DNA of 64,000 nt from Eremophila alpestris peregrina (Eukaryota > Chordata > Aves > Passeriformes > Alaudidae), in assembly GCA_009792885.1 (NCBI GenBank), contig WMCF01000025.1, forward strand, positions 1,571,852 through 1,635,851. The letters run 5' to 3'. The translations under genes and the position numbers were made by a program. A model generated the notes under the pieces. It saw nothing but the letters and a program-made list of their open reading frames with translations, ran no database searches and was not told where the DNA came from. Of this stretch, positions 13,401 to 26,724 are shown piece after piece. Position 1 is the first letter of the stretch, and each line of letters starts with the position of its first letter.

Positions 13401-16400
13401 CTCTGACTTTGTAGGGTTTTTTATGAGTGAACAGTGTCTTTGGTTATGAGTGAAGCTGACAAGCTCACAGACCTAAATGCTGTGGGATACCAAATACAAA
13501 AGCAGAACTCAGTATGTCTCAAAGTTTCCATACTATAAACCTATAGCATTTTTGCATCATTTTAGTGAAAAATATGATGATTTAGTGGTGCTGTCTCATG
13601 GTAGCAGTGTATCAGGATGTGTTGGGAAACGTCCTTTCATACTTCCCTGCTTCTTCCTGAGAGTTACAGAAAAAATCCTTAGAAAAGGAGGTTTGGGTAT
13701 GTCCCCTCACAGGGAAGAAAGGCAAATCAAACCCTTTACTCCCTGAGAAAGCTTCTAACTTGTGCTGAATAAAGCCCCAGATTACTGCTCCATTTCAGGA
13801 AGATACTTTAATGCTTCTGGACTCAAAGTTAAGCATGTGCTTAAGCACTATACTAATGTCAAAGTGCCTTTTCACATCAAGCCCATATTAACCTTGCAAG
13901 TAGAGATGGTTTACCTTAATAGCTTTATTTTTCTATAAGCATGAATAAAGGGATGAGATTCATAGACACACAGATTTTTTTCTCTGTAAAAATAACATGC
14001 TGTCTAGTGTAAATTCGAAACTTTAGATCCCTGCAGAAGGTCCTCTGGAAATCTGAAAGGTACTCTCCCAAACCAACAAAAACAATAATCAAATCTCTAG
14101 TTCAAAATTTGCTAAAAAAGGGGAAGAATTACAGAACAAACATGTCTTCATGCTTACCACATTTGACAAGTTTGACAGTTTCTTAAAAACTACTCCAGAA
14201 GCACCTTTGAATTGTAGAACTCCTTTACAGCTATTGACTGCATGGTTAGTCATTTGTCACACGAGAGTATTTACTTTTGCCCTGAATCAGTTACAGGAGT
14301 GAAACTATGATACTTCTTAGAAAACACTAAAACAATATAAATAGATGAATGTGCGGTATATTTGTTGTTATTCACTTACTACTTGTATTTAGTATTAACT
14401 TTCTAATTAACCAGCAAGGTTTTCTAAAGCAACTCATTAAAGGAGCTCAATAAGAAGATGACTACAGTTACCAGCTAATAGAGGGCTCCTATATTGCCTG
14501 AAGATAGCACAGCACTGGTCAACCATGCTGCAGGAAAGGAACGGTTCACTGCAGCTTCTCCAGCTGGGACTGTAAGCACTCTGCAAAGCAATTCCTACTG
14601 GATTTAACAGCAGTGACTGAAGAGGTTGCTGGTCCTCCCATCCTATTCCCATACCACCCCATGCCACAGTTAAATCTGATGAGTGAGGGACTCCAAGCTC
14701 CCTGCTGTCTCAGCTCACGGCTGCCTCAATACCAAATACCACCTGAAGGTGAAACATGCTGCCCTCAAGCTGGGAGCTGCAGTGGCTAGGGAGCAGACAC
14801 ACTACCTTTTTTGCTATTTTTACCTCAAGGATAAGAAATTCCAACAGTGGCAGGGCAAAGTAGATGGCAGTAGCTTCTTAAGCTGCCTCAGCCTGAATCA
14901 ATGGAGCTCTTCAGTCACAGTCCACAGAGCAAAACCCAGCCTTGCTCCCCATCTGCTCCATATAAGTCATGCACAATATGATTTGCTAAAGTATATTGGG
15001 ATTTGCTTTCTTTTGTTGGCCAAATCACTGACAAATCTCTGGAATTAAACTTTTTATAACTCACTAAGCCGATGAAACGTCTCGGACAGACAGTTCTGCT
15101 CAGTAAAGCAGCTACGTGGATGGCTTTGGATCTTGGGCAAACTTGCAGAACTATCAGAATGAAATCTGAACTTTGTGTGTATTTTGTAACTGTACTCTTG
15201 CATTATAGAGCTACTATTTTTAGACCTCACAGACTGTCATCTTCTTGCAGGGCCAGTAATCTAGAGAAAAATTCAGTATTTTGGAATGAGTGCTCTTCCA
15301 CCTGGGATTTATACAGATTGTCTCAAAAGTCCTAATGCAACTCGCACTTGATCAAGTGTCTCTAGTGACAGCTATTCCCTGGCTGCCATCTGCAAAATCT
15401 CCCTAGCTTTTCCTTTCTTACCATCCAGAGCAGCACATTATTTCACTGTATTCAGACTTTCCACCTACATGTTAGGTAAAATTGCTGCAAGGTCTTCCTG
15501 CTGCTTTGAAAATCTCTGGCAGCAGCCTTTTGCTGGATGCTGATTTACTGTGTTTGGTATCTGGCATTTCTGCATAGTTTCCATCATCTGGAAGTTCAAA
15601 ACATGGTTAACAGGTTGGATGGCTTACACAAGCTATGCTGCTCTCCTAATGTCAGAGGGCACACTGCCTTCATCCCTCTGCCCAAGAGCGGAAAGGAAAT
15701 GCTGCTCCCAGTTTTTACCTGATTTCTTTCTACTCCAGAAGCTTTGGAAAAAAAAAAAAGCCATTCCAAAACTATTTTCCTGCTTTACTGTTCATTCAGA
15801 ATAATGGTTCTTTTTTCCTGGATGGATGTTTCTCCTGGATGGATGTTTCTCTCATTTCCACCATATGGTACAGAAAAAAATCTTTCCTCCCTCCCCAATG
15901 TTCCAAATAACTGATTTGGGCTTAACATTAACCTTTGCAGCTAAAACTGTCTAAACTATTTAATGCTTAATAAGGAAGTTTCTCCTTTCATGCATGAATC
16001 GGAGGTTTCCACTTTTAGACTCCTGAGCACCAGAAAGGGCACAGCTTGCTGTTACTTTGTAATTATTTACTTCATTTCACTTGAGGCACTGTCGTGAGGA
16101 ACACTTCAGTATGAGTTCGGATCTTCAAAGCTAATTTACAGGCAAAGCTGACAAGAACAGTAAAAGATGGACAACTGCAATATGGCATGACACTCCAAGT
16201 AAATTGAATTATATTAGGTAAGGATAGTGCCACTTCAGCTCTAAAACGGGAGCTTGTTCTTTGGGAAAGTGAATCTGATCTCTAATACACTAAGGGCAAA
16301 TTAGGAGTGCAAACATCAGGACATTCAATAGATTTACATCAGTGACAAAGGAGAAGATGACTGGTTTTATAGAACGTACTTAAAAAATTGAAGTGGCTTC

Positions 16401-17200
16401 TAGGTCTCCTCTCCCCAGCCCTAAGCCCACAGAGATCCCCAGGATGTAATTCAGGGGGAAAACAAACAAATAAACCAGAACTACAACTCTCACCTGCACC
16501 TTCTGTTTTTTCAAAGATTTTGTTCTAGTCCTAACACATAGTTTATTTTCACACTAAGGTCAGCAAACAGGTACCCAAGCATCTTCTGTATTTCCTTGAA
16601 TTCTCCTTTGTTTTCTCCATAGGGAAATACAGGAAAGTTTGTCCTTACAAGGACTGCCCAAAATCTGTACTTAGGCTATGACTAAATACTGCTTTGGATC
16701 ATGCAAGCTCCCAATTCAGTAAGGCAGGTAAATTTATATTTTGGTTTTTTACTGCTGAGCTAAAAACTCACCTACATGTGTGGGTCTCACTGAAACCAGA
16801 AGGATTAAAACACATACTTACTTTACACAAGAGAGACAGACTTAATTATGTTCAACAGCTCTTTGGAGATGGGACTTAAAGAAGTCGAGGCAAGTATCAT
16901 ATTAAATCAGTAAGTACTGCTCTCTGCTTCTGTGATAGCACAGTAATTAAGATGTGACTGCAGAAGTGGCAAATCATACTCTGTACTCCACAAAAAATAT
17001 AAGTTAACGTAATTGAGGTACTTCACACGTATTGTTGGTTGTACCATGCTCTGACCCTGTCTTTTGGGATTATTTTGTCTGATTTACTTCACCAGGAACA
17101 GGTGAGTCCCAATTTCCACATGAAGACTTACTCCCTTAATTGGGAGAGAACAGGTTTTCAAGTTCAGATAAGGTAAAATTAATGTGCCAAAATGCAGGTA
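7430..17200. other. Intron-like noncoding stretch
   Basis: No convincing coding exon, RNA gene or clear interspersed repeat was seen. Open frames here have no paired splice sites or protein-like composition. It holds a perfect 2 x 17-bp tandem repeat at 15818-15851 and scattered A/T homopolymers. It would be intronic if the 17.2 kb and 7.4 kb exon candidates belong to one gene. Confidence 0.45.
15818..15851. repeat. 2 x 17-bp tandem duplication
   Basis: The 17-bp unit CTGGATGGATGTTTCTC occurs twice in direct succession with no mismatch. It is a small recent slippage-type duplication with no obvious function. Confidence 0.9.
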
Positions 17201-17206
17201 ACTCAC

Positions 17207-17299
17207 CTGAGAATGAGCTCCCTCAGACTACTGTCATAAATCATCATTACTTCAGTCCCTACTCCAGACATTGGAAGAGGCTGTCGTTTAAGCCATTGT
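17207..17299 (-). CDS. Candidate 93-nt internal exon of an unrecognised minus-strand gene
   Basis: A near-consensus donor (CTCAG|GTGAGT) and an acceptor ending TGTGTTTCAG bound 93 nt. The open frame codes for 30 full codons (QWLKRQPLPMSGVGTEV, then MMIYDSSLRELIL) with one nucleotide of a split codon at the start and two at the end. The exon candidate immediately upstream (18021-18201) ends with two nucleotides of a codon, so the two join in frame as CAA. The composition is protein-like with no low complexity. I do not recognise the family and no catalytic motif is visible. Among the split-gene pieces in the window this has the best pair of splice sites. Confidence 0.42.
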
Positions 17300-17648
17300 C
17301 TGAAACACAATTTTGGTGACTGTAAAATCTTGTCTGATCCACAAGTATAAATCCAAATTATCCACAGTGACTGATAGTTGTATTGTTCTCCAAAGCCTTT
17401 GTATGTCTCAGAAAAGTTGATGTATGTAGAATTTACCATCAGAAATAATATCTTTAAAAAAATTAAAATCTCATTGAAGATGGATACAAGTAAACGACTT
17501 TCAAATTATTTTAGAAAAGCTCTTTTGCATTTTCTAAAGCAATGAGTTTTAATACTCATATCTCAGGCTTGAAAGCCCAGAAATAGCTCTTTAGCAAGGT
17601 AGAGTAGCAAGTGGAGATCAAGTAACAGACACGTTTATAATCTAATTT

Positions 17649-17664
17649 TGTGATGATCATCACA
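17649..17664. repeat. 16-bp perfect palindrome
   Basis: TGTGATGATCATCACA is a perfect inverted repeat with no spacer. It is next to a short CA/TA-rich run. It could be a dimeric transcription-factor site or chance. Confidence 0.9.
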
Positions 17665-18020
17665 TGATGATCTCCACACACATGTATATACACACATAGA
17701 TTTTTAACTTTGTAGTGCATATACTTTGAGGACATTAAAATGCATACATTAATTATTTATAAGAATATTAGAATTGAACCAGGGTGTGCATCAAATTAAC
17801 GGAGTTTCCTGTTATACAAATCTTAGTACTTCTTAAAAAAAAGTAGCAAAAAGGAATTACCTTTTCCTTTTAATCTTATGATTTAAATTAAAAATATACT
17901 GAAATATACCTTAATCAAAACACAAAAAGGCACCAGTTTAACTGGTAAAATACAAAATATTTTATTTTTTAAAATACTGGCCTCTGCTTTGCTTGTGGTA
18001 GTGCTCCTCAGACTTATTAC

Positions 18021-18201
18021 TGCAATTCTCTTGCAGTTCGGTTAAATGTCAATGCTCCAATTACTTTAATAGTCAAACTGTGTGCTATTTTCACCACAGA
18101 GTCATTCAGGCTTGTCATGTTTGACAAATCCAGTAATTGAGATGAACTCTTGAAGAATACTGACATGTAACCAGTCATTTCTTGCTGCAGAACATTGACC
18201 T
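18021..18201 (-). CDS. Candidate 181-nt internal exon of an unrecognised minus-strand gene
   Basis: The acceptor reads TGATTTGTGCTGCAG. The frame is then open for about 59 codons with helix-like content (VNVLQQEMTGYMSVFFK, SSQLLDLSNMTSLNDSV, VKIAHSLTIKVIGALTF). The frame meets a TAA at 18017-18019, so if the exon is real it must splice at the GTAATA donor just before that stop, leaving two nucleotides of a codon. The next candidate (17207-17299) supplies the third nucleotide in frame. If splicing did not occur this would instead be a terminal exon. The alternating hydrophobic and polar pattern suggests an alpha-helical repeat-type protein, which is inference. No name can be given. Confidence 0.4.
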
Positions 18202-18299
18202 CTGCAGCACAAATCACAGAGGATTTATTCAGCAGCTTGAAAAAACAAACAGGCTTGGTAAATTTAAGATCATAATTTCATACATCTTCATTCATTTCC

Positions 18300-21200
18300 T
18301 TGTTTATTCACTTTCTGTTCCACTGGGGTGGGAATTAAAACATTAGGGGCACTTTCAATAAGCACAAAAAAAAAGACTACATCACATATTCTGAAAAACT
18401 ATTGTGAATTAAAAATGGCCTAGTAGATTATAAGAGGCTGTGTGCTATCAAAGAGCCTCAAATTCCCTCTCAGTGCTCCCTGCCCCCAAGCAGCTGCACC
18501 CCACCCCAGCTTCAGTTCATTAACAGAAGAAAGTATTATACTAATTACATAAAGTATTTATCAACAGTGATAATTTCAGTCGTTCCAGTACATTAACCCT
18601 TGCTGGGGCCTTTTCATTTTTACTGTACCTCCCCCATAAGGTCCTGCATCCAGCGTGTAACAATGCACTGCAATCTCAGGACTCTTGATTCACCTTGGAT
18701 TGAGGGAACCAAGCACAAGCAGTGCAAGTGTGTGCCTGCTGCACTGGCAGTCCTTGGGTGATGCCTCTGAGACAACCATTAGTGTTTGACAGGTCTGAAT
18801 AGCTACAAGCCCGTCACGTATTGAAAAACAAGTATTTTGCAATGACAGCTTGTTGCAAAGGTAAAATGCGACAAAGGTCTGGGATGAGGATGCAACCTAG
18901 TTCAAATGCAATTCTGAAGCTTCCCTGTGATCTATATCAACTGGGGACTTGATGCTGCTTTTGTTATGAATGACTACAGACCTTAGTACCAGAAATTAGC
19001 CTTCCTTTGGATGAAGCACTACCATTTCATATCATGAAATCACCCCCCCCCCACAAAGCAATATTACGCCAAAAAGAAAGAATTGTGATCAAAAGCAAAC
19101 AATGGACAGAAATATAAGAAGAAATAATTGACACAGACAATACCAGCTTCCAAGAAATGACCTTTGCAGTTGCCAAAATTAAACATCCTTTTGAATGCTT
19201 CTGACTGCCTTCATCAGAGACAGTGGCTCGTCTAGGACGCTCATTACCAAACCAGGCTTATAAGGAACCTCGCTTCATGTGCCCTCTCCCAAAGACTTTT
19301 GCTCAATCTTTGTCAAGTGAATTAATTTTTCTATTTTACAAGCTTGATGGATTGTTCTTCCCTGGAGTCTTCGAAAGAAATGTATAAACTATCACAGGTC
19401 ACTTAGCTTCTGCAGGGCATAAAGACCTCCTACATACTAAAGACAGCATGTCCGTATAATTTTTTTAATACATTCTAATTCACAAGCAAGTCTATGGCAA
19501 CCACCAAGATGAAAGGACATCAGTAAACATCTGAGAAGGCAGAACTAAGAGCAAAAAAAAAACCTTAGTAGATAAAGAAAAGCTAGAAATTACTTGTGCA
19601 AAATTATATTTCCAGGAAAAGTGTTCCAAATCCCAATAAAAGGAGAAAGTGAATAACTAAGGAGTTCTACTCTGATTAAATTACTATACATTTATTTCCA
19701 TACTGTTTTTTTCCCAGTATAACTTTTCCCATTAGGTGTGCAATACCCACTTGAGAGACCAGAAATCTACCACAAGGCTACTTGCAGCACCTGGTAGTGT
19801 ACAAAGCCTTGGAGCTGGGGAGCAACAACAATGCTCCCTCTCAATGCTGAGATGATGTAACCCACATCAAAGGAAGGCAGTTAACTGTCCCTTCAGCTGG
19901 ACACTGCACATCCCAGCCTTTTCCACTGGAATGCACAAGATCACGGAAGATGGTGGTTAGTTACTCACACATCATGCATTCAAAAGAAATTAGCCTGTGG
20001 TATAGAGCACAGCTGACTGAAGCAATTCAGTGCATTTGCCTTGAGGAGTCTGACTCAAAGAGCAGGAGGAGGACTGGCTCTCAATGCCAGTCCTTTCCAA
20101 TCTCGCAATCCTCCGTATCTCCACTGGTCACGCACACTGTGTCCATCTTTACCCGGGAGTGCATTTGCTGAGATCATGAATTAACTTTCTGTCTCTTCGT
20201 GTGACACAAATCTAGTTGAGCCTTGTAACAAGGAACAATCAGCACCAAGAGGGTCACAGGGAAGACCAGGCACTCTCCCAAGGTACTGCAAGCTGGAAAG
20301 CAGCGTTCTCCAAAGGCACCACAGTCTCTTGCACCATCAGTCTCTGATCCACAGAGCACCTATAGGCACCACCACAGTGCAGAGAGGACAGCTCCTTGAG
20401 TTTAGCTACAAGCACTTATGGATAACTAGCATTAGGAGGCAGGAGGGTTGCTACCTCTCCAAGTAGCCACAAAGCCTGAAGAATAGCACATGTGCAACAC
20501 AGTGGTCAGTGCCCTGCCCTCCTCTCCACCACACAAAATCTCCCCATCCACCCTGCCAACCAAGGAAAAACAGGTCATGTCCCATCTGCCAATGCGTGCT
20601 GGGCATTTATGTAGATTTAGATTTTAGATTTATTTACTTCCTTCTTCCCCATCCACCTGCCAGTACATGACCCTATTACATTACTATTCCAGACAAACTC
20701 ATACCAATGCACCAGAGCAGCTAAAGCTTTTCGTTCCAGAGACACCAGCCTAGTTACTCATGGTTTCACCACGTCCAGCGACAGTGGGGCTCTGGCAGAA
20801 ATAATTTACCTTTCTGTCAGTGTGGAGAAAAGCAACACGCCAACTGCAGACACCAAAGATTGGGAGTCTGCATTAGGCTGCAGTCAGAGCTTGAGATGTT
20901 GGTTATTGTATATGGTGTTATAAACAGGCATCAGACTACTGCTCAGCCCAGCTTTGGGAAATAGGGGAAAAGGTATTCTGTCCTGTCACAAGACGCAGTA
21001 AATCCAAATCTCATTCCCCTTCCTTCTCCAGTAACTTCAAGCCTGGTCTGAGGCATTCTGAAGACCGTCCCTCTTCCTGTAACTTTATGCCATAGCTACA
21101 GAGTAGATTCTCACTGCTGTAGATAAAAAACAGGATTGCAACTCCCACACTTTTCATGAGGGCAACGAACTGTAGACCACAACAGGGAGCAAATTTTTTA

Positions 21201-24200
21201 AACAAACTGGAACATGATGACCTTCAGGGTATGATTAAGGAAAGCTGATCCTTCTGGCAGCGGGGCTGCACTGGGTGCCCTTTCGAGGCGCCTTGCAGCA
21301 CTCTTTCCTATGACTCTGCTTGCAAAACCCCATTTATTAGACAGCATTTGCGGCAAAGACAGAGATGGCATTCATAGATATTATACTCAGTATTACTGGC
21401 CTGTTAAGTCTTTATTTATATAAAGTTATCTCATCTGGTTACTACCACACAATTCAGATTATTTTCCCAGACTATTTAAAATTTTATTCACAGGTAGACA
21501 GGGCCAAGAAGTTACATTTATTAGCTGGTGACTAATGTACGAGGAAGTGTCTGAGACATTTCACTTACATTGCCATACAAAGCAAACTACTGTACAGGAG
21601 ATGGTTGCTAAAGATTATATAAAAAACATGCTATGGAAATCTCCAGTCTTACAAGATTTTTTTTCCCTGCATAAACATCTGCTGCCTCATGAAATTTATC
21701 TTCTCTTTTAATAATCAGTATATCTCAAGGAACATTTTAAGGCCTCAGAGATGGTCAAAGCCAGTTTTGCTGACTGGTTCAAAATCAGTCATATCTCTTC
21801 TGGCAGTCTGAAAACAGATTATAGCATCTCGTTTGGGTTTTTTTGAGGCCACATCCTTCTCTGCAATCAAAGTCCCAGTGAGTCAGATGTTTGAACACCT
21901 AGTCTGAAAAAAAGACTTTGCTCTTGCAAAAAGAGGCAACAGTGAGGGAGGAGTAAAAGGGCAGAAAAAAAGCATTATTTAGGATTTAAAATTAGGAAGG
22001 CAAGTGACTCAGAGGAGCAAAACTCCACAGGAATGAAGTAGGAGGATTGTGGCTTATGCCTTCCAAAGGTGCTACTTTGCAGGGTGGCCTGCATGACAGG
22101 CAGGTAGGTTACTTTAATTTCAGGAGACTCCAGGATGAAAGGAGAAGAAAATATTACTTGCACTATATGTTTAGGGATATATTTTTAACGCTGTAACTCT
22201 TTCGGGACAAATACAGGGCAGACATCTTGCTGTTTGGTGGAAGAACAAAGACTCTATTAGGAGTATTTGACCAAAACCATAACAATTTAAGGAAGTATCA
22301 ACAGCCTTACATCAATAATTAGATCAACAAGGGGCAGGGAAAGGCAAGTGTATTTACAGACAAGAAGAATAATGCATGTTGTACACTACTGATCACATTC
22401 AGATGTTTAACTACATTGTATTTAAAGTGTATTTTTTTCTCAGTTACAAAATTAACAAACACTCCTTTTCTTGAAAAAGGCATAGGTGGATTTCTCAGAA
22501 TATTTTAGATTAATTCACTTTTTTTTTTTTTTTGATTCAGAGATTGTTGACTCCATGCTGGCTTATAAAAAACCTTAAAAAAATACCCTAACATATTCTA
22601 AGCGGAATGGTTATGTCTATGAAGAATGTAATAAGTTGGTGTAAATAGTACCTAATAAAGGACTTATGAACACATGTGGAATGGAGATTCAAAGGGCTTA
22701 AGGTCTCATGAACAATAATATATTCCTTTAAAATCACAGTAACCATTTCAGCCTCAGAAGGAATTAGTTTTGATTATGTTCTGAATACATTTGCTCATGT
22801 TAATATAAGTGATCTTTAGTACTCCTTTTACATTTACACTGCCAACAACTGTACTAAGTTCTTCACAGAACAGATGAAATCCTTGCCTTGGCAGGCTGAT
22901 AGTCTTCAGAGACAAGAGTGAGAAAGCAGGAACACTGCACACACATTACTGAACACATCTGTATGCAATGCAATTACCAGAGTATGTTTTCCTGAAGTGC
23001 CACTCGCAGCCTCACATAGAGGAAGGTCTGTTCACACTAGGCTGCAGCCCACAGGTTACAGGTAAAAAGGGAAAATCCTTTAGGGTTGGTCCAAACAGGA
23101 TATAGGGAGCTTCACAAATGATTATCTCCTCCCATGAGCATGGAAAACTGAGATGGAACACTCTCATTTACTCATAATGCTGCTTTCACAAACTTAGGGA
23201 TGTAGAGGATAATAGAAGAACATAAAGTAGTCAGGGCTTTTGGTGATACTAAATGAGATCTTTTAATCATATTTGCTTTATGTGGCTCTGGTAGCTATGA
23301 TGCTTTAGGCAAAATCTTATTTGAGTTGCTAAAGCATAATATCAAAGCCCAGACTGAGATTTTTCATTTATTCTGAGAATTTACATCATTTGGGCCATTC
23401 TAAGACAATACATTCTATGGCACTTTTTATTTTTTAGCCACAATATCTGTGATTATTATACAGAATTTTTAACATATAAATATACATAGATAATTGTAAT
23501 ATGCAGTCTATTTTTATAAGTATACTTGTATATAATTTATATAGTAAGTCATATATTTAATGTACATTTATACAGTATGCTGTACTATGCCCTTTTTCCT
23601 TAGCACATTGCAAAACTCTTTGTACTGGCTAAACAACAAGAAACAATAGAAGATGTTAGTTATTTATTATGCATCTTGGGCTTGCTACGTAACTAGTTTT
23701 TTCCCCTTTTACATCTATTTCATTAAAGTGAGAGTGCCACACAATTCTGAAAGTGGAAAACCTGAACAATGAGCTGTACAAATAGGTGTACTGTACCATG
23801 ACAACCTAAAACCTAACCTCAATATTATAAAAGCAGTTTACAGACTTGATCTGCATATTTATCTGTTCCCCTTTCAATCTAGAAAAGTGGAGTAGCTGTT
23901 GAAAATACACTGTTAATTGTTTTCAAACACCTGTTGAATAACTGTTGAAAAAATATGAAATCAAAATAATACCTTTAATGAATGGTTTCTTCTTTGTATC
24001 TCCCTCATATACACATTCATAAATGTATATGACATACGTCAACCCCTAAAAACTAATAGGAAACTTCAAATTACTTTGAGTAGAAATGGAATTTTATTCC
24101 TAAAGGCACAAACTTGCAGATACTGCCTACACTGAAAATGAAGCTAACATAAAAGTTTCCAAATGAGAAGGAAAAAAAGAAACAATTCTTCACACAATAA

Positions 24201-26660
24201 AAATAAATAATAAGGTGCAAAAACATACACACACACAGACACAGAGATTATAGTAAGAAATTATTTAAACTTATGTTTCTGGTTGGTTTTCATCCCACCA
24301 GAACCCTATCAACAAAATTATAACCATGTATTACAGACTGCCTACTTATTGTTAACACACACTTAATCCTGCCAAGGCCAGTTCTACAGCAAACATTATT
24401 AGTGTGCAAACCACAAATGAACAAAATTACCATCTGCACACCGAAGAACAGAATTGCAAACATAATTATATCTCTTACATGTAGTAAGCATACAGTTGTT
24501 TAAAATTTGGACTTACAACCTGTTTTTCAAATAATGGCTTCAGTCTGCTTCCAAGTCACCAAGCTAATAGCTGTAATAAGTACCTTTACCTCTTAATCAG
24601 AGAATGTCACAATAAGCATAGTGCATCTATCTATCTAAGCTTTTTTTGGCCATGTTATTATGGTTTATGAGTAGTTTTACCACCCATATGTTATGCTGTC
24701 ATGTTCTTCTAAAAGCTGGTTATTAGGATTAAATGGAGAAAGTGAAATATGAATGTCTGTATAAATTGCAGAGATGAATGCTGCTAAAAGCAAAGCGTCC
24801 TAGGTCAGAGGAAGACATGTCATATGTTGCAGGGCATGCCACTTATTTCAGCAGAAAACCCACACAATTTGCTTGGGCTCTGCCAGGCTTTCTGACTCAT
24901 TGCCACAGTTTGGCTTCATATGGAAAACAACAGCTGATCCTAATTTGTTTCTACCCTAACATGTACCATGGCCCAAAACACTAGAATCAATCCTTCTTCT
25001 CACCAATTTTAAAGCCAGATGCTGTAATGACGGTATTATTCATCACCTTAAGACCACTATACCTCATGAAAAATTATTGATATCTCTTCCTGACGTTAAC
25101 AATACACCAAAATTCAGAGGACTACCTTCCTTAGAACAAAAAGTTTGCAATGCAATCAGACATCCTTAGATGCAGACACCTTCACGTTTGGTACAAAATA
25201 TAAGAGATGCACAATGGGGTGTAACTAGAAAACAAAAGAAAACTCCAAAACCCCCAAACCCACAAAGAACCTTGGATGTGCAACCGACAATGAATTATGA
25301 CTTGCCTAACAAACCAATACTGTAAGGCTGTTTGGGGTGAGGGAGGGACAATTCTCATTCTGTGACATTTTAGCAGAGGAAAACAGGAAGCAATTACTGT
25401 GCTCTGCTCAGCACTAAGGAGGTCACATCTGATGTTTTGGTGCATTGCACTTGCAGGAAGTGGGGAGAAACTGGAGAAAATGTATGAGAAAGAACATATT
25501 TAAGAGAGTTCCTGATGGTCTGATCAGGAAAGAGAAAGGTGGGATTCCTTGTCTTAGTAAAAGATGAGAGCTTTCCAAGAGAAAAAGGTTTTATAAATGA
25601 GGACAGTGCTGCTTTTCTCCATATCTGGACCAAAAAAAAAAAAAAAAATCATTGATTTAACTTGCAATTAAAAAAAACCCCAAACCAAGCAAACCAACAA
25701 CAAAAAACCCCAAACAAACAAACAAACAAAAAAAAGGGGAAAAATAAGGAAAAATGTAATAATGTAATTCTGATTACTCCTCCCTAAGAGAGGAGACCTT
25801 CCAACTAAAAGGATCACAAAGCAGAGAAATAGACTACTGTATGCAGATTTTTAAGGAAGAAATTCTATAAGACATAAGGCAGCCATAAATAATTCATCCT
25901 AGCAGAACTAGATGACCTTTAGAGATCCCTTTAAGCAGAAGCAGTAAGAACCATGGTGGTCCACAAGGCAAGTGGGAAGAGATGAGCCCCTCTTCTCCTG
26001 TAGCATGGCTCCTGGTAGGGCTTGGTGCTCCCATCCAAGGGCCTGAAGGAGTCACTCTCATAACTTCTCCACCCTCCAGTCCTGTATTTCTGAGACTGAC
26101 AAGATAGGGCTGCATAACAGAGCAGAATGACAGCTTTTTTCCTGCATGCACCAAGAGTCAAACAACGTAATGTCTTCAGAAGTCCCTCTGTCATCACGTC
26201 ATCCAAAAGCCATCTGCTATTTCCTAGAGCTGTCTTCCTGTAGCCCCACCCTGATCCTCCCTGCTGCCTTTGCTGTGATCTCTGCCATGGCCTTCCAAAC
26301 CTTCTCAAGTCTTTGCATGCACAACAGCCCCATTTGGACTGTGGGGAGCAGTATCCAGCTCTTGTAGGAAGCAGGCTACAGAGAGGAGCTAAATGACCTC
26401 TTGATGCCTATCCTGACAGCAAGACTGAGATCTACACAGGGTACACCATGGCATATTTATCACTAAAACACAAGCTAAGGCACTTCTGTGACATCTTTTG
26501 CTACATGTCATAACTGGAAGTTCACGGACTTCTCCAGGGTGAACTCTACTCTGTTCCCAAGTTTTACTATCCTTCCTTTCAGATTTACACATCTTTAAAT
26601 ATCTCTTCTGGTACTGTAGGAGAAAGGATTCCTTCAAATGAACATAAAGGCTATAAATTG
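18300..26660. other. Noncoding stretch, no supported gene
   Basis: No coding exon, RNA gene or recognisable transposon could be supported. The sequence is ordinary AT-rich intron or intergenic DNA. About 23401-23580 is especially A/T-rich with many TATA-like words. There is a C10 run at 19043-19052 and a T15 run near 22519-22533. An A-rich, low-complexity tract with CAAA-type repeats lies at about 25632-25740. Confidence 0.5.
25632..25740. repeat. A-rich low-complexity tract
   Basis: A long A run is followed by AAAACCCC and CAAA-type runs for about 100 bases. No flanking target duplication or recognisable retroposed body was seen, so it is described only as low-complexity DNA. Confidence 0.75.
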
Positions 26661-26666
26661 AGAAGA

Positions 26667-26669
<3 letters not shown>

Positions 26670-26719
<50 letters not shown>
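26670..26719. repeat. 50-nt T homopolymer (A50 on the minus strand)
   Basis: There are fifty consecutive T with no interruption, far longer than any other homopolymer in the window (the next are about 14-17). On the minus strand it is an A50 lying directly after a fossil LINE reverse-transcriptase segment. CR1/L2-type elements do not normally end in poly(A), so the tract is more likely a slippage expansion or an assembly/polymerase artefact than a genuine tail. Confidence 0.95.
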
Positions 26720-26722
<3 letters not shown>

Positions 26723-26724
26723 AG

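Noticed and set aside
21571..21630. Possible 39-nt minus-strand exon with strong acceptor and GTAAGT donor
   Set aside because: It is too short to judge, and its open frames do not join in frame to the 18.2 kb candidate without creating a stop or needing another exon.
22981..23035. Possible minus-strand exon (TFLYVRLRVALQENIL)
   Set aside because: The acceptor lacks a pyrimidine tract, the donor is modest, and no phase-compatible neighbour was found.
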